This document shows, one piece after another, positions 1-6,530 of a stretch of 10,714 nucleotides of DNA; position 1 is the first letter of the stretch; every line of letters starts with the position of its first letter. The position numbers and the translations under genes are program-made. The DNA is from Rhodospirillales bacterium (GTDB lineage Bacteria > Pseudomonadota > Alphaproteobacteria > Rhodospirillales_A > Casp-alpha2), in the NCBI GenBank assembly GCA_016763915.1, contig JAESSX010000245.1, positions 1 to 10,714 on the forward strand, given 5' to 3'. Under the pieces are notes generated by a model. That model made no database searches. It saw only the letters and a list, made by a program, of their open reading frames with translations, and was not told the DNA's origin.

Positions 1-1066
1 CCGGAATACCGGCAAAGCAGGATGTGAAGTCGACTTGCGTGCGGTCGCGCGCGGCGTTGACCTGGGCCGAGACCGTGGCCCACGGCTCCGCCATGGCTCT
101 CGTGGCTAGCGCGATTTCGTTTATGGCTTGCGTGATTTCGGTTTTGTCTGGAGCTTGACTGTCATCCAGGGGTAAGGCCCCCGTAAGCGCCGCGCCATTG
201 GTGTCGCCGGTGCCTTCGGTCGAAGACGGCGCTCCTTGCGCCGGCGCGCGGAAGATGGGCTGCATGTTCGCGACCTGTTGGGCCAGGGTGCGGAGATTGA
301 TCGCGCTTTTCCCTAGCTCGGCGTTGACCAGCCCGACGATGTTGTTGATGGCATCGACAAGCGGCGCGGACGCGGTCGCGCTGGCTCCGGCAAGCGCCAA
401 ACCCTCCTTGACGACCATCGCGCCGTTCGTGACATCGCTCCGCGCCGCCGTGACCGCCTTCTCCCAATTTGCGAGCGTAGACGGGGCATTCCTATCATAT
501 ACCGCCCGCGTTTGCGCCGTCATGAGAGAGTCATAGTCGGCGAGAAAACTACGCAAAAGGTCTATGTTCGTCAGTATGGTTTTGATGTTGACCTTGAAAT
601 CCGGGATGTCGTTCGGCAACGTCGCGACTTGTCCAAGAGCGCAATCGATTCCCCTGATTCCGGCCATGTAGACATTGATCCGGGTTCCTGGCCCCAAGGT
701 ACCGTCCACGACCAGTAGCCCGGCGCCCGTCACGCCCATGGCGGAGATGGCCTCGCGGCTCGCGTCGCTCGTCGAGTTGAGACCCAGGAACGCCGCCGCC
801 GCGCCAAGCGGGATGAGGCTGAAGCCGAGCCCGCTTTGCAGATAGGCGTGGTCCCGTCTCGCGAATTCCAGCTTTTGCTTGATATATGTCGCGTATTTTT
901 TAGCGCTGTTCAAGTTCTGTTTCGGGTTATCAGGGCGACTGGCCTTGGTCTCTTTGGAAGTGGCCACGTATGGATCAAATATGCGTGTGCATCCGGCGAC
1001 ACTTAACGCGAGAACAACTGCCAGTCCAGCACGCACCCATGGGCCGCTTTTGAATCCTGCCTTCAT
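1..1066 (-). CDS. Unrecognised lipoprotein, C-terminus outside window
   Basis: An open frame runs without a stop from an ATG at 1066 down to base 1, giving 355 visible residues; the 3' end lies beyond the left edge. The N-terminus is a lipoprotein signal: positive residues (K2, K6, R12), a hydrophobic stretch at about 13-24, and a lipobox ending VAGC with the acylated cysteine at C26. The +2 residue is Thr rather than Asp, which by the E. coli rule points to the outer membrane. Residues 79-122 contain two glycine/alanine-rich hydrophobic stretches separated by a short polar link (STSDASRE), like a hydrophobic hairpin. The rest looks largely helical, with a low-complexity Ala/Gly/Thr part around 280-300. 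A purine-rich AGGGGG five bases before the ATG serves as ribosome binding site. I do not recognise the family. The lipoprotein call is firm; the function is unknown. Confidence 0.8.
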   Translation of the reverse strand, partial: MKAGFKSGPWVRAGLAVVLALSVAGCTRIFDPYVATSKETKASRPDNPKQNLNSAKKYATYIKQKLEFARRDHAYLQSGLGFSLIPLGAAAAFLGLNSTSDASREAISAMGVTGAGLLVVDGTLGPGTRINVYMAGIRGIDCALGQVATLPNDIPDFKVNIKTILTNIDLLRSFLADYDSLMTAQTRAVYDRNAPSTLANWEKAVTAARSDVTNGAMVVKEGLALAGASATASAPLVDAINNIVGLVNAELGKSAINLRTLAQQVANMQPIFRAPAQGAPSSTEGTGDTNGAALTGALPLDDSQAPDKTEITQAINEIALATRAMAEPWATVSAQVNAARDRTQVDFTSCFAGIP

Positions 1067-1305
1067 GAAAACCCCCTGCCAGTGTTTAACCGGTCGCGTC
1101 AACTGCCAAAAATTACCCAGGGATTTTAACATTATCTAGCAAGTTTTAGCTTTATATACCACTAAATGTTGTGGTGCCTGTCGGGCGCGCCTGGTTTTCC
1201 GGACTTTCCACGCGGCAAGCCTGATGCGCCCATCGCCGACGATGGAATAATTTTTTGATACAATTTATGGTCGATTCGTGGCGCTGCTTTTTCATGGAGG
1301 CGGTA
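1067..1305. promoter_or_regulatory. Divergent intergenic region of lipoprotein and nuclease genes
   Basis: These 239 bases lie between two divergent start codons and must hold both promoters. The half next to the lipoprotein gene (about 1125-1175) is AT-rich and includes a GATAAT-like -10 on the minus strand and a small inverted repeat, ACCAC/GTGGT (1158-1162 and 1171-1175). No -35 box at the right spacing stands out on either strand, so I do not name a specific promoter. Nothing resembling a gene is seen. Confidence 0.4.
1230..1256 (+). terminator. Short hairpin followed by a T-run before the nuclease gene
   Basis: A perfect 6-bp stem, CCATCG and CGATGG with loop CCGA (1230-1245), is followed after five bases by six T residues (1251-1256). 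It resembles a weak intrinsic terminator on the plus strand. No plus-strand gene precedes it in the window, so it would act in the leader of the nuclease gene that starts 50 bases later, or stop antisense transcription, or it may be chance. The stem is short and the gap before the T-run is unusual. Confidence 0.25.
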
Positions 1306-1917
1306 ATGAGTTTGTTTTTGCCCGCAAAAAACATACTTCGCAAAGGTTTCATGGGTATGCGCGCGCGGCTTCGCTTTATTTTAACGGCAGCATTTTTTCT
1401 AGCCGCTGGTCTGATGGTATTTTATCAGTTTCTCCTTTTCGCTCTGCCGCCCGCCGAAACGCTCGCCGGCCCGGCTGAGGTCGTTGACGGCGACACCCTT
1501 TTCGTCGATGGCATGACGGTGCGCCTGTTCGGAATCGACGCCCCCGAATCGGAGCAGACCTGCCAACGCAAGGACGGCGAAGGAAAGGATAGAACGGACA
1601 ACGGCGGTCTGGAGGCGGGGGAGAAACTGAGCGGGTTTATTAGCGGGGATCCAGTTTCCTGTGCGGTCAGGGCCGACAGCGACTCCGAATCCCTTACCGG
1701 GGTTTGTTCGCTCGGCGATACCGATCTCGGGCGGTGGATGGTCAGCGCAGGCCATGCGCTCGCCTTCACCCGGAAGTCGAACGAATACCAGGACGAGCAG
1801 AACCGCGGCCGCAATCTGCGCCGGGGCCTGTGGGCGGGGGCGTTCGAATTCCCGTGGGCATGGAGGCTAAGGAGAGCCGATGGGACCGGGGCCTGCCGTG
1901 CTGTTTTAAGTATTTGA
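1306..1917 (+). CDS. Membrane-anchored staphylococcal nuclease-like (SNase) protein
   Basis: The 203-aa protein has one N-terminal membrane segment (about residues 24-47) followed by a single thermonuclease (SNase) domain, presumably facing the periplasm. Family members hydrolyse DNA and RNA with Ca2+. Visible landmarks are VDGDT (D63, matching Asp21 of S. aureus nuclease), then VRLFGIDAPE with R73, D78 and E81 (matching Arg35, Asp40 and Glu43), then LGRWMVSAGHALAF and RGLWAGAFEFPWAWR, the usual C-terminal signature. The segment that normally reads D-R-Y-G-R before the next strand is here DSDSESLTG, so the second catalytic arginine (Arg87) seems replaced by serine near S129. Activity is therefore doubtful. 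The ATG at 1306 is chosen because GGAGG sits six bases upstream; the frame is open back to 1255, and an ATG at 1351 is a weaker alternative. The gene is convergent to tupA, 20 bases apart. Confidence 0.85.
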   Translation: MSLFLPAKNILRKGFMGMRARLRFILTAAFFLAAGLMVFYQFLLFALPPAETLAGPAEVVDGDTLFVDGMTVRLFGIDAPESEQTCQRKDGEGKDRTDNGGLEAGEKLSGFISGDPVSCAVRADSDSESLTGVCSLGDTDLGRWMVSAGHALAFTRKSNEYQDEQNRGRNLRRGLWAGAFEFPWAWRLRRADGTGACRAVLSI

Positions 1918-1933
1918 ATTTACTTAAAAACAG
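1901..1933. terminator. AT-rich hairpin shared by two convergent genes
   Basis: CTGTTTTAAGTA (1901-1912) pairs with TACTTAAAAACAG (1921-1933) around an 8-base loop: 12 base pairs with one bulged A. The hairpin lies across the stop codon of the nuclease gene (1915-1917) and ends four bases from the tupA stop codon (1938-1940). The position between two convergent 3' ends, with runs of T or A inside the arms on both strands, fits a bidirectional terminator. It lacks a GC-rich stem base and a separate U-tract, so the strength of termination is uncertain. Confidence 0.5.
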
Positions 1934-1937
1934 GCCT

Positions 1938-2765
1938 TCACCGCTTCGCGTTCGGGAAGAACGCCTGGCGCCCCTTGATGCGGTAGGCGGCGATGGCCGC
2001 CTGGCCTTCCGGTCCGGTGATCCAGTCGATGAAGGCCTGGCCCATTTCCGCTTTGACGTAGGGGTGGCGGGCCGGGTTGATCAGAATCACGCCGTAGGGG
2101 TTGACCAACAAAGGGTCGTTTTCGGCCAGCAGCCTTAAGCCCCCCCGGTTTTCGAATTTCAGCCAGGTGCCCCGGTCGGACAGGGTGTAGGCGGGCATGG
2201 CGGAGGCCGTGTTGAGCGTCGCCCCCATGCCGGCGCCGGCCTCGCGGTACCATTGGCCGCTGGACTTGGCCGCGTCGATGCCGGCCATGCGCCAGATCGA
2301 CAATTCCTTCTTGTGGGTGCCGCTGTCGTCGCCGCGCGACACGAAGAAGTTTCCGGTTTCTGCAATCCGGGTCAGGCCGTCGACGACCCTCTTTAACCCC
2401 CGGATGCCGGCAGGGTCGTTTTCGGGGCCGACGATGATGAAGTCGTTGTACATGACGTCATAGCGCTTCACGCCGTAGCCCTCGGCGACGAACTTTTCCT
2501 CGGACGCCCGGTGATGGACCAACAGGACATCGGCGTCGCCGTTCTTCGCGATGTTGATGGCGCGTCCGGTGCCGACCGAAACCACGCGCACCCGGATCCC
2601 CGTCCGGGCCGTGAACAGGGGCAGGATTTCGTCGTACAGCCCGGAATTGTCGGTCGATGTGGTGCCGACCAGGGTGATGAATTTTTCCGCCGCCGGGGCC
2701 GGGGCGGACAGGGCCGCAGACACAACGATGGTGCTGAGCGCGGCAATGAAAAGGCGCCGGATCAT
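1938..2765 (-). CDS. tupA: Tungstate-binding periplasmic protein TupA
   Basis: The 275-aa substrate-binding protein of a tungstate ABC importer has a Sec signal (RR at 3-4, hydrophobic 5-20, probable cleavage after APAPAA near residue 26). The mature part carries the features that separate TupA from ModA and WtpA: GTTSTDNSGLYDEILPLF at 34-51, VSVGTGRAI at 63-70, NGDADVLLVHH at 75-85, EGYGVKRYDVMYNDFIIVGP at 95-114, SRGDDSGTHKKE at 143-154 and NPYGVILINP at 222-231. In the family the Thr/Ser loop and the SRGDDSGTH loop line the oxyanion pocket. The usual TTTS motif is GTTS here, a mild variation. The ATG at 2765 overlaps the tupC stop as ATGA, so translation is probably coupled. Last gene of the tupBCA operon. 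Confidence 0.93.
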   Translation of the reverse strand: MIRRLFIAALSTIVVSAALSAPAPAAEKFITLVGTTSTDNSGLYDEILPLFTARTGIRVRVVSVGTGRAINIAKNGDADVLLVHHRASEEKFVAEGYGVKRYDVMYNDFIIVGPENDPAGIRGLKRVVDGLTRIAETGNFFVSRGDDSGTHKKELSIWRMAGIDAAKSSGQWYREAGAGMGATLNTASAMPAYTLSDRGTWLKFENRGGLRLLAENDPLLVNPYGVILINPARHPYVKAEMGQAFIDWITGPEGQAAIAAYRIKGRQAFFPNAKR

Positions 2766-3553
2766 TTGCGGGCTCCCGTGGCTGGTTGGTCCGGATGGGG
2801 TTTGCGGTTGTTCTTGCCCTTGTTCCACCACAGCAATTCGCCGCGCACGAAGGCCTGCGCCAGGTCGTTTTTCGGCGCCTCGAAGAACGGCTTCGCCGGG
2901 GAGGTTTCGAGAATGCGGCCGCGGTTGATAAACAGGACCTCGTCGGCCATGCGCCGCGCCTGGCCCAAGTCGTGGGTGGTCATGATGATGCGGGTGCCCT
3001 GGGCGTGGATGGCGTCGACGATTTCCTCGACCCCGTGCGTGGCGGCGGGGTCGAGGCTGGCCGTCGGCTCGTCCAGGAACAGCACCTGCGGTTTGAGCGC
3101 CCAGGCCCGGGCCAGCGCCAGCTTCTGCTGCTCGCCGATGGACAGCACCCGGGCCGGCTGATCGGCCAGCCGCTTGAGCCCGGTCTCGTGCAGCACCCGG
3201 TCGATGATGTCCACGCGTTCCTGGCGCGGCACCCGGCGCAGCTTCAGGGCGTAGTCGATATTGGCGGCGACGGAGCGGCGCAGCATCACCGGGCGCTGGA
3301 ACACCATCGCCTGATGGCGGGCGGCGTCGGTGCCGCGCTGCCAGCGAACGGTGCCCTGGCTGGGCTTGATCAGTCCGTGGCACAACCGGAGAAACAGGCT
3401 CTTGCCGGCGCCGTTGGGGCCGAGGACGATGGTGCGCCGGTCGCCTTTGAAGCGCCATGTCATGTTTTTGATCAGCCGGATGCCGCCGGCCTCGAAGCAG
3501 ACGCCGTCCAGTTCCAGGGGCAGGATCGAAGGGGGGGCAGCGGGCGCGGTCAT
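2762..3553 (-). CDS. tupC: Tungstate ABC transporter ATP-binding protein TupC
   Basis: The 263-aa cytoplasmic ATPase drives tungstate import together with TupB. Motifs appear in order: Walker A GPNGAGKS (45-52), Q-loop glutamine near Q86 (MVFQRP), ABC signature LSIGEQQKLALARA (137-150), Walker B VLFLDEP (157-163) with catalytic E162, D-loop SLD (166-168) and switch histidine H194 (TTHD). The signature has Ile where most members have Gly (LSGGE), a tolerated-looking variation. The C-terminus ends in a short basic tail (about 242-263). The ATG at 3553 overlaps the tupB stop codon as ATGA; the frame stays open further upstream only as an overlap of tupB in another frame. Both neighbours are tungstate transport genes, which fixes the substrate assignment that an ATPase alone would not give. 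Confidence 0.92.
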   Translation of the reverse strand: MTAPAAPPSILPLELDGVCFEAGGIRLIKNMTWRFKGDRRTIVLGPNGAGKSLFLRLCHGLIKPSQGTVRWQRGTDAARHQAMVFQRPVMLRRSVAANIDYALKLRRVPRQERVDIIDRVLHETGLKRLADQPARVLSIGEQQKLALARAWALKPQVLFLDEPTASLDPAATHGVEEIVDAIHAQGTRIIMTTHDLGQARRMADEVLFINRGRILETSPAKPFFEAPKNDLAQAFVRGELLWWNKGKNNRKPHPDQPATGARK

Positions 3554-4254
3554 GCGTGCCACCGTTTGGTTTTGTGCTGGATGAGGTAAGCGGCGCCGTT
3601 GATCCCCGCCGACAGCACCAGCAGGATGATGCCGAGCCCAAGCGCCAGCGCCAGATTGCCCTTGGACACCTCGAGCGCGATCGACGTGGTCATCACCCGC
3701 GTCACGTGGTCGATGTTGCCGCCGACGATCATCACCGCGCCGACTTCCGCGCTGGCGCGGCCGAACCCGGCCAGAATGGCGGTGACCAGGGTGAACCGGC
3801 CGTCCCACAACAGCGCCGGAACCGCGCGCCCCGGGCCGGCGCCGAGCGAGCGCATCTGTTCCTCGTATTCGATCCACAGGTCCTCGATCACCTGGCGGGT
3901 CAGGGCGGCGATGATCGGCGTCACCAGCAACACCTGGGCGACGATCATCGCCGTCGGCGAGAACAGCAGCCCCATGACCCCGAACGGGCCGGCGCGGCTG
4001 AGCAGCAGATAGACGATCAGGCCGACCACCACCGGCGGCAGTCCCATCAGCGCGTTCATCGAAACAACCAGGAAAAACCGCCCGCGAAACCGGTACAGCG
4101 CCAGCACCGCGCCGACGGGCAGGCCGATGGCGGCGGCGATGGCGACGGCCGCCAGGCTGACCCGCAACGACAGCCCGACGATTTCCGTCAATGCCGCGTC
4201 GAGGCCGAAAACCAGGGCCAGGGCAGTGCCCAGAGCGTCGGAGAAATTGGTCAT
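3550..4254 (-). CDS. tupB: Tungstate ABC transporter permease TupB
   Basis: The 234-aa inner-membrane permease has about five membrane segments (around 28-52, 60-86, 97-120, 155-177 and 203-226). The cytoplasmic coupling loop, EEQMRSLGAGPGRAVPALLW (131-150), is the EAA-type motif that contacts TupC. GFGRASAEVGAVMIVGGNI (163-181) is a strongly conserved stretch of the TupB/WtpB/ModB permeases. The short size and the pairing with a clear TupA support tungstate rather than molybdate. The ATG at 4254 is preferred: AGGGG lies seven bases upstream, whereas the in-frame TTG immediately before it would leave too short a spacing. First gene of the operon; the stop codon overlaps the tupC start. Confidence 0.92.
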   Translation of the reverse strand: MTNFSDALGTALALVFGLDAALTEIVGLSLRVSLAAVAIAAAIGLPVGAVLALYRFRGRFFLVVSMNALMGLPPVVVGLIVYLLLSRAGPFGVMGLLFSPTAMIVAQVLLVTPIIAALTRQVIEDLWIEYEEQMRSLGAGPGRAVPALLWDGRFTLVTAILAGFGRASAEVGAVMIVGGNIDHVTRVMTTSIALEVSKGNLALALGLGIILLVLSAGINGAAYLIQHKTKRWHA

Positions 4255-4293
4255 CAAAGAGCCCCTAAGCGCAGGTTTATTTATGCTTTAACT

Positions 4294-4323
4294 ACATATA
4301 ATGGTGATAAAATGTATTTTAAA
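4294..4323 (-). promoter_or_regulatory. Candidate promoter and operator of tupBCA
   Basis: Read on the minus strand, TTTAAA (4323-4318) and TATATG (4300-4295) are separated by exactly 17 bases, a plausible sigma-70 promoter whose start point would leave a leader of about 35 nt before tupB. An imperfect 22-bp palindrome (ACAT at 4294-4297 and ATGT at 4312-4315, 7 of 11 positions pairing) covers the -10 box and most of the spacer, where a repressor would block polymerase. Oxyanion regulators of the ModE/TunR type bind AT-rich palindromes, but this one does not match the E. coli ModE site closely. The region is AT-rich, so chance matches are likely. Confidence 0.35.
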
Positions 4324-4425
4324 CAGAAAAAAACATAAAATAGCAAAATTTAGAATCGATTTCTCAACGCCGCTTCTCGTCTTTGATCAATCACCATCAA
4401 GACCCAGAGAGCACAAAGAAGGAGA

Positions 4426-4443
4426 AATAAGGAAAAAGGAGAT
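4426..4443 (+). repeat. Left copy of an inverted 18-bp purine-tract repeat
   Basis: AATAAGGAAAAAGGAGAT occurs here and, exactly as its reverse complement, at 8378-8395. Outside the 18 bases the two copies stay loosely similar: both have a CAAAG and an AAG-rich stretch before the core and a G-rich GATxxxxGGG stretch after it. This fits two diverged copies of a dispersed purine-rich intergenic repeat. The copies lie near opposite ends of the AT-richer interval between tupB and fdhD. Confidence 0.6.
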
Positions 4444-4665
4444 GTTGGGATTATTGGGGATGGGGGATGCACCGGAGACGCGAAAGAACCATCCCCCCTA
4501 AATTCGATGCCTTTGATTTTTCAAGGCAGAGCGCAAAATAGGAAATACCATGGAATAGTGGTGATTTTAATCAGGCTGGCTTTCTGGTTCCGTGCTCAGG
4601 GCAACCCTAATGGAACGATCTGGAACATGCGCCAATGCTCGTTAACGCCACCTTCAATCGGACAA

Positions 4666-6168
4666 TTAGTCTTCAGCCGTCAGTGGCGAGAAATGCAACG
4701 ATTTCCAGAATTCAAAGGTTTCTCCCTTGTCGTTCTGGAACTTCGGAAAACTGGTAGACCCAAATTTACCTTCCAGAACACCAGGAAAATTGGACCCGGT
4801 TAGATACTCCACCTTCTGCTCTGGATCGCAATTCACGGCATCCCATTTCCCCAACAGTTGTCTGTTTCCTGGCGAATTTTTGGAGTGGGTGAGGATACGC
4901 TCAACCTGTGAATCGATTGAATTCAACGAGGAAACTGAAGCAAAGCTCTTTTCGTTTTCACCGTATGAAGGATTGTTCCCTAAGATGGACTGCTCCAATT
5001 CAATGTCTCGTTTAAGATCTTGCGCCAATGTGTCCGACGAAACCGACCCAAGCTTGAAATCCAATCTCGAATCGTAAATAGGCGTTGCTCTTGCGACAAG
5101 CCTTGAGGCAATTGGGGTCCGGTCAGTGCTCGTCGACATCGTCATCCCGAACAGGAAATCTGCCCCGCTATCAATCAGCGCCCACGGGAAATAAACGATC
5201 TTGATGGCATTGAAGGGGCGATGAATCCTGTCCTCCAAATCTATTATCTGTCCTCCCACGAGGTAGAACGCATCTTTAAGCGGGACTGCTCGCCCCATAC
5301 TAATTCTTCTCGCCCCACCGGTGTCCGAGGATTGAGCGTATATATGGACGAACTTAAACGACACTTCACCAGGGCTGACTTCGCTGGGGATTGGGCCGCT
5401 AATGGCCAAAAACGTTTTTGACAGAAAGCTCGGATTACTTTTTTGGGGGCGATAGACGAGAAAATGAGCACGCTCGTCATGCGGACTGGAAAACCGCTTT
5501 TGAAAAGTTTTAAACGACTCAAATTTCTCCTTTTCATAAGCAAAATGGATGGAAACCTGCGGATGCATAGAACGCTTGTCCTTGAACTCCGGCTGGCAAT
5601 CGTCAATTAATTTTCGTTTATTTTTTTCACTTCCTTTCAGGTCGGACCCAGAAATATTTGTGGCCCACAAGCTCACGAAATTCTCGAACTTCAACAGAAA
5701 ACCTTCATCTTCTTTCGAAATATCCCGCTGGAATGGAACGGCGTCGAGCACACCCATTTCACCCAGGTAACAAAGATACAGGGCAATCGAAAAGTTTATT
5801 TTGGGTGTTCTTGGGCCATTGCCAACAGAGGACATATAACCTGCAGAGGTGAAATGATCTTTATTGATTTCCGGAGTGAGTATTTCGTTGAGGACCCCCT
5901 CGGCCTTTCCAACAAATTCACCATAACCCTTTGAGATTTCCTTAAATGCTGGCCGTCGTATCGTCGAGTTTAACTTGCGTTTCTCGTCAGCCAACAACAG
6001 CGCCGTGTGAAGGACATATCTTGACAACGACGTATAACGGCAAGGTGTTCGGAAACTCGAATCTTTTGCAGACTTCGTGAACAGAGCGTTCACCGCGTCG
6101 GCTAACAATTTAGCGCCTTCTTTTGATAGCCCCGAAAGTTTTCCGGAAATATTGGAATAGCTCTCCAT
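4666..6168 (-). CDS. Unrecognised 500-aa soluble protein
   Basis: A long uninterrupted frame with its own AT-rich base composition, clearly different from the tup and fdh genes. There is no signal peptide and no membrane segment, so it is presumably cytoplasmic. Residues 1-110 look helical and basic (LSKEGAKLLADAVNALFTKS; SRYVLHTALLLADEKRK). Residues about 125-155 include a hydrophobic stretch (INFSIALYLCYLGEMGVLDAV). About 220-370 is predicted by eye to be mostly beta strand, with YRPQKS, FVHIYAQS, MGRAVPLKDAFYLVGGQ and AIKIVYFPWALID. The C-terminus (about 430-500) has GKWDAVNCDPEQKVEYL, which has the look of a small beta domain. A helical N-terminus followed by a beta sensor-like domain would suit a regulator, but no motif proves this. 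The ATG at 6168 follows a G-rich stretch (GGGGGGT) about nine bases upstream. It is divergent from the membrane-protein gene at 6531. Function unknown. Confidence 0.8.
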   Translation of the reverse strand: MESYSNISGKLSGLSKEGAKLLADAVNALFTKSAKDSSFRTPCRYTSLSRYVLHTALLLADEKRKLNSTIRRPAFKEISKGYGEFVGKAEGVLNEILTPEINKDHFTSAGYMSSVGNGPRTPKINFSIALYLCYLGEMGVLDAVPFQRDISKEDEGFLLKFENFVSLWATNISGSDLKGSEKNKRKLIDDCQPEFKDKRSMHPQVSIHFAYEKEKFESFKTFQKRFSSPHDERAHFLVYRPQKSNPSFLSKTFLAISGPIPSEVSPGEVSFKFVHIYAQSSDTGGARRISMGRAVPLKDAFYLVGGQIIDLEDRIHRPFNAIKIVYFPWALIDSGADFLFGMTMSTSTDRTPIASRLVARATPIYDSRLDFKLGSVSSDTLAQDLKRDIELEQSILGNNPSYGENEKSFASVSSLNSIDSQVERILTHSKNSPGNRQLLGKWDAVNCDPEQKVEYLTGSNFPGVLEGKFGSTSFPKFQNDKGETFEFWKSLHFSPLTAED

Positions 6169-6530
6169 TTATCGCGACCCCCCACCCCCAACTTATGGCT
6201 GCAAAAATACTGAATAAATTTCCTTAAGTTTAAAAAAATTCGTCCATTTAGCAAGTTTTTCGTTTGAATTGACGTTTATCGAATTTGTAGACCCGCGATA
6301 TCGCATCTTAACCTCATTTATTGAATGAGGCCCACTCCGTACGGAATAAAAACAAAGCTGCATTCTTCTAACTGCGAGTATATAAAATAATAAACAAAAT
6401 AAATTCTAAATAAAGAATAGGTAAAAAATTAAAAAAGCATATTATTTTAAATAAAAATATAGTAATACTATTGAATTGTTCTGTTAATTACTTACTTGAT
6501 GTCTCGGGTGATAATTTAGGGAAGGTTGCC
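6169..6530. promoter_or_regulatory. AT-rich divergent promoter region with clustered palindromes
   Basis: This 362-base gap separates two divergent genes and must contain both promoters. Within 51 bases there are three separate symmetric sequences: GCGATATCGC (6295-6304), CCTCATT/AATGAGG around five bases (6312-6330) and TCCGTACGGA (6336-6345). A smaller one, TAGTA-A-TACTA, lies at 6460-6470. From about 6355 to 6475 the sequence is extremely AT-rich with many TATAAT-like strings, so no single promoter can be chosen. The arrangement fits binding sites for a regulator controlling both genes, which is an inference. No RNA gene or coding region is apparent. Confidence 0.5.

Larger units (their letters stand above)
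4255..4665. other. Intergenic region upstream of tupB, left edge of AT-rich interval
   Basis: No gene is supported here. It holds the tupB leader and candidate promoter (to 4323), a purine-rich block (about 4401-4443) that recurs inverted near 8380, a hairpin made from GGGGGATG (4462-4469) and CATCCCCC (4490-4497) with a 20-base loop, and a smaller hairpin TGCCTTTGA/TCAAGGCA (4508-4516 and 4521-4528). Both hairpins lie downstream of the minus-strand gene ending at 4666, but neither is followed by a T-run on that strand. Small open frames here have no convincing ribosome binding sites. Confidence 0.5.

Noticed and set aside
2766..3641. Long minus-strand frame upstream of and in frame with tupA
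   Set aside because: It is an alternative frame across tupC made of Pro/Arg/Ala-rich, low-quality protein. The tupA signal peptide begins at 2765.
1938..4254. Molybdate (ModABC) rather than tungstate transport
   Set aside because: The binding protein carries the TupA-type motifs (TTSTDNSG, NGDADVLLVHH, YNDFIIVGP, SRGDDSGTH), not those of ModA.
4462..4497. Hairpin as terminator of the 500-aa gene
   Set aside because: It lies about 170 bases beyond the stop codon and no T-run follows it on the minus strand.
4560..4665. Possible remnant of a truncated gene on the minus strand
   Set aside because: Short open stretches end in stops after about 25 codons and show no recognisable motif.
6471..6530. 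TTG start adding 20 residues to the membrane protein
   Set aside because: No ribosome binding site precedes it in the AT-only stretch, while the ATG at 6531 has a good one.
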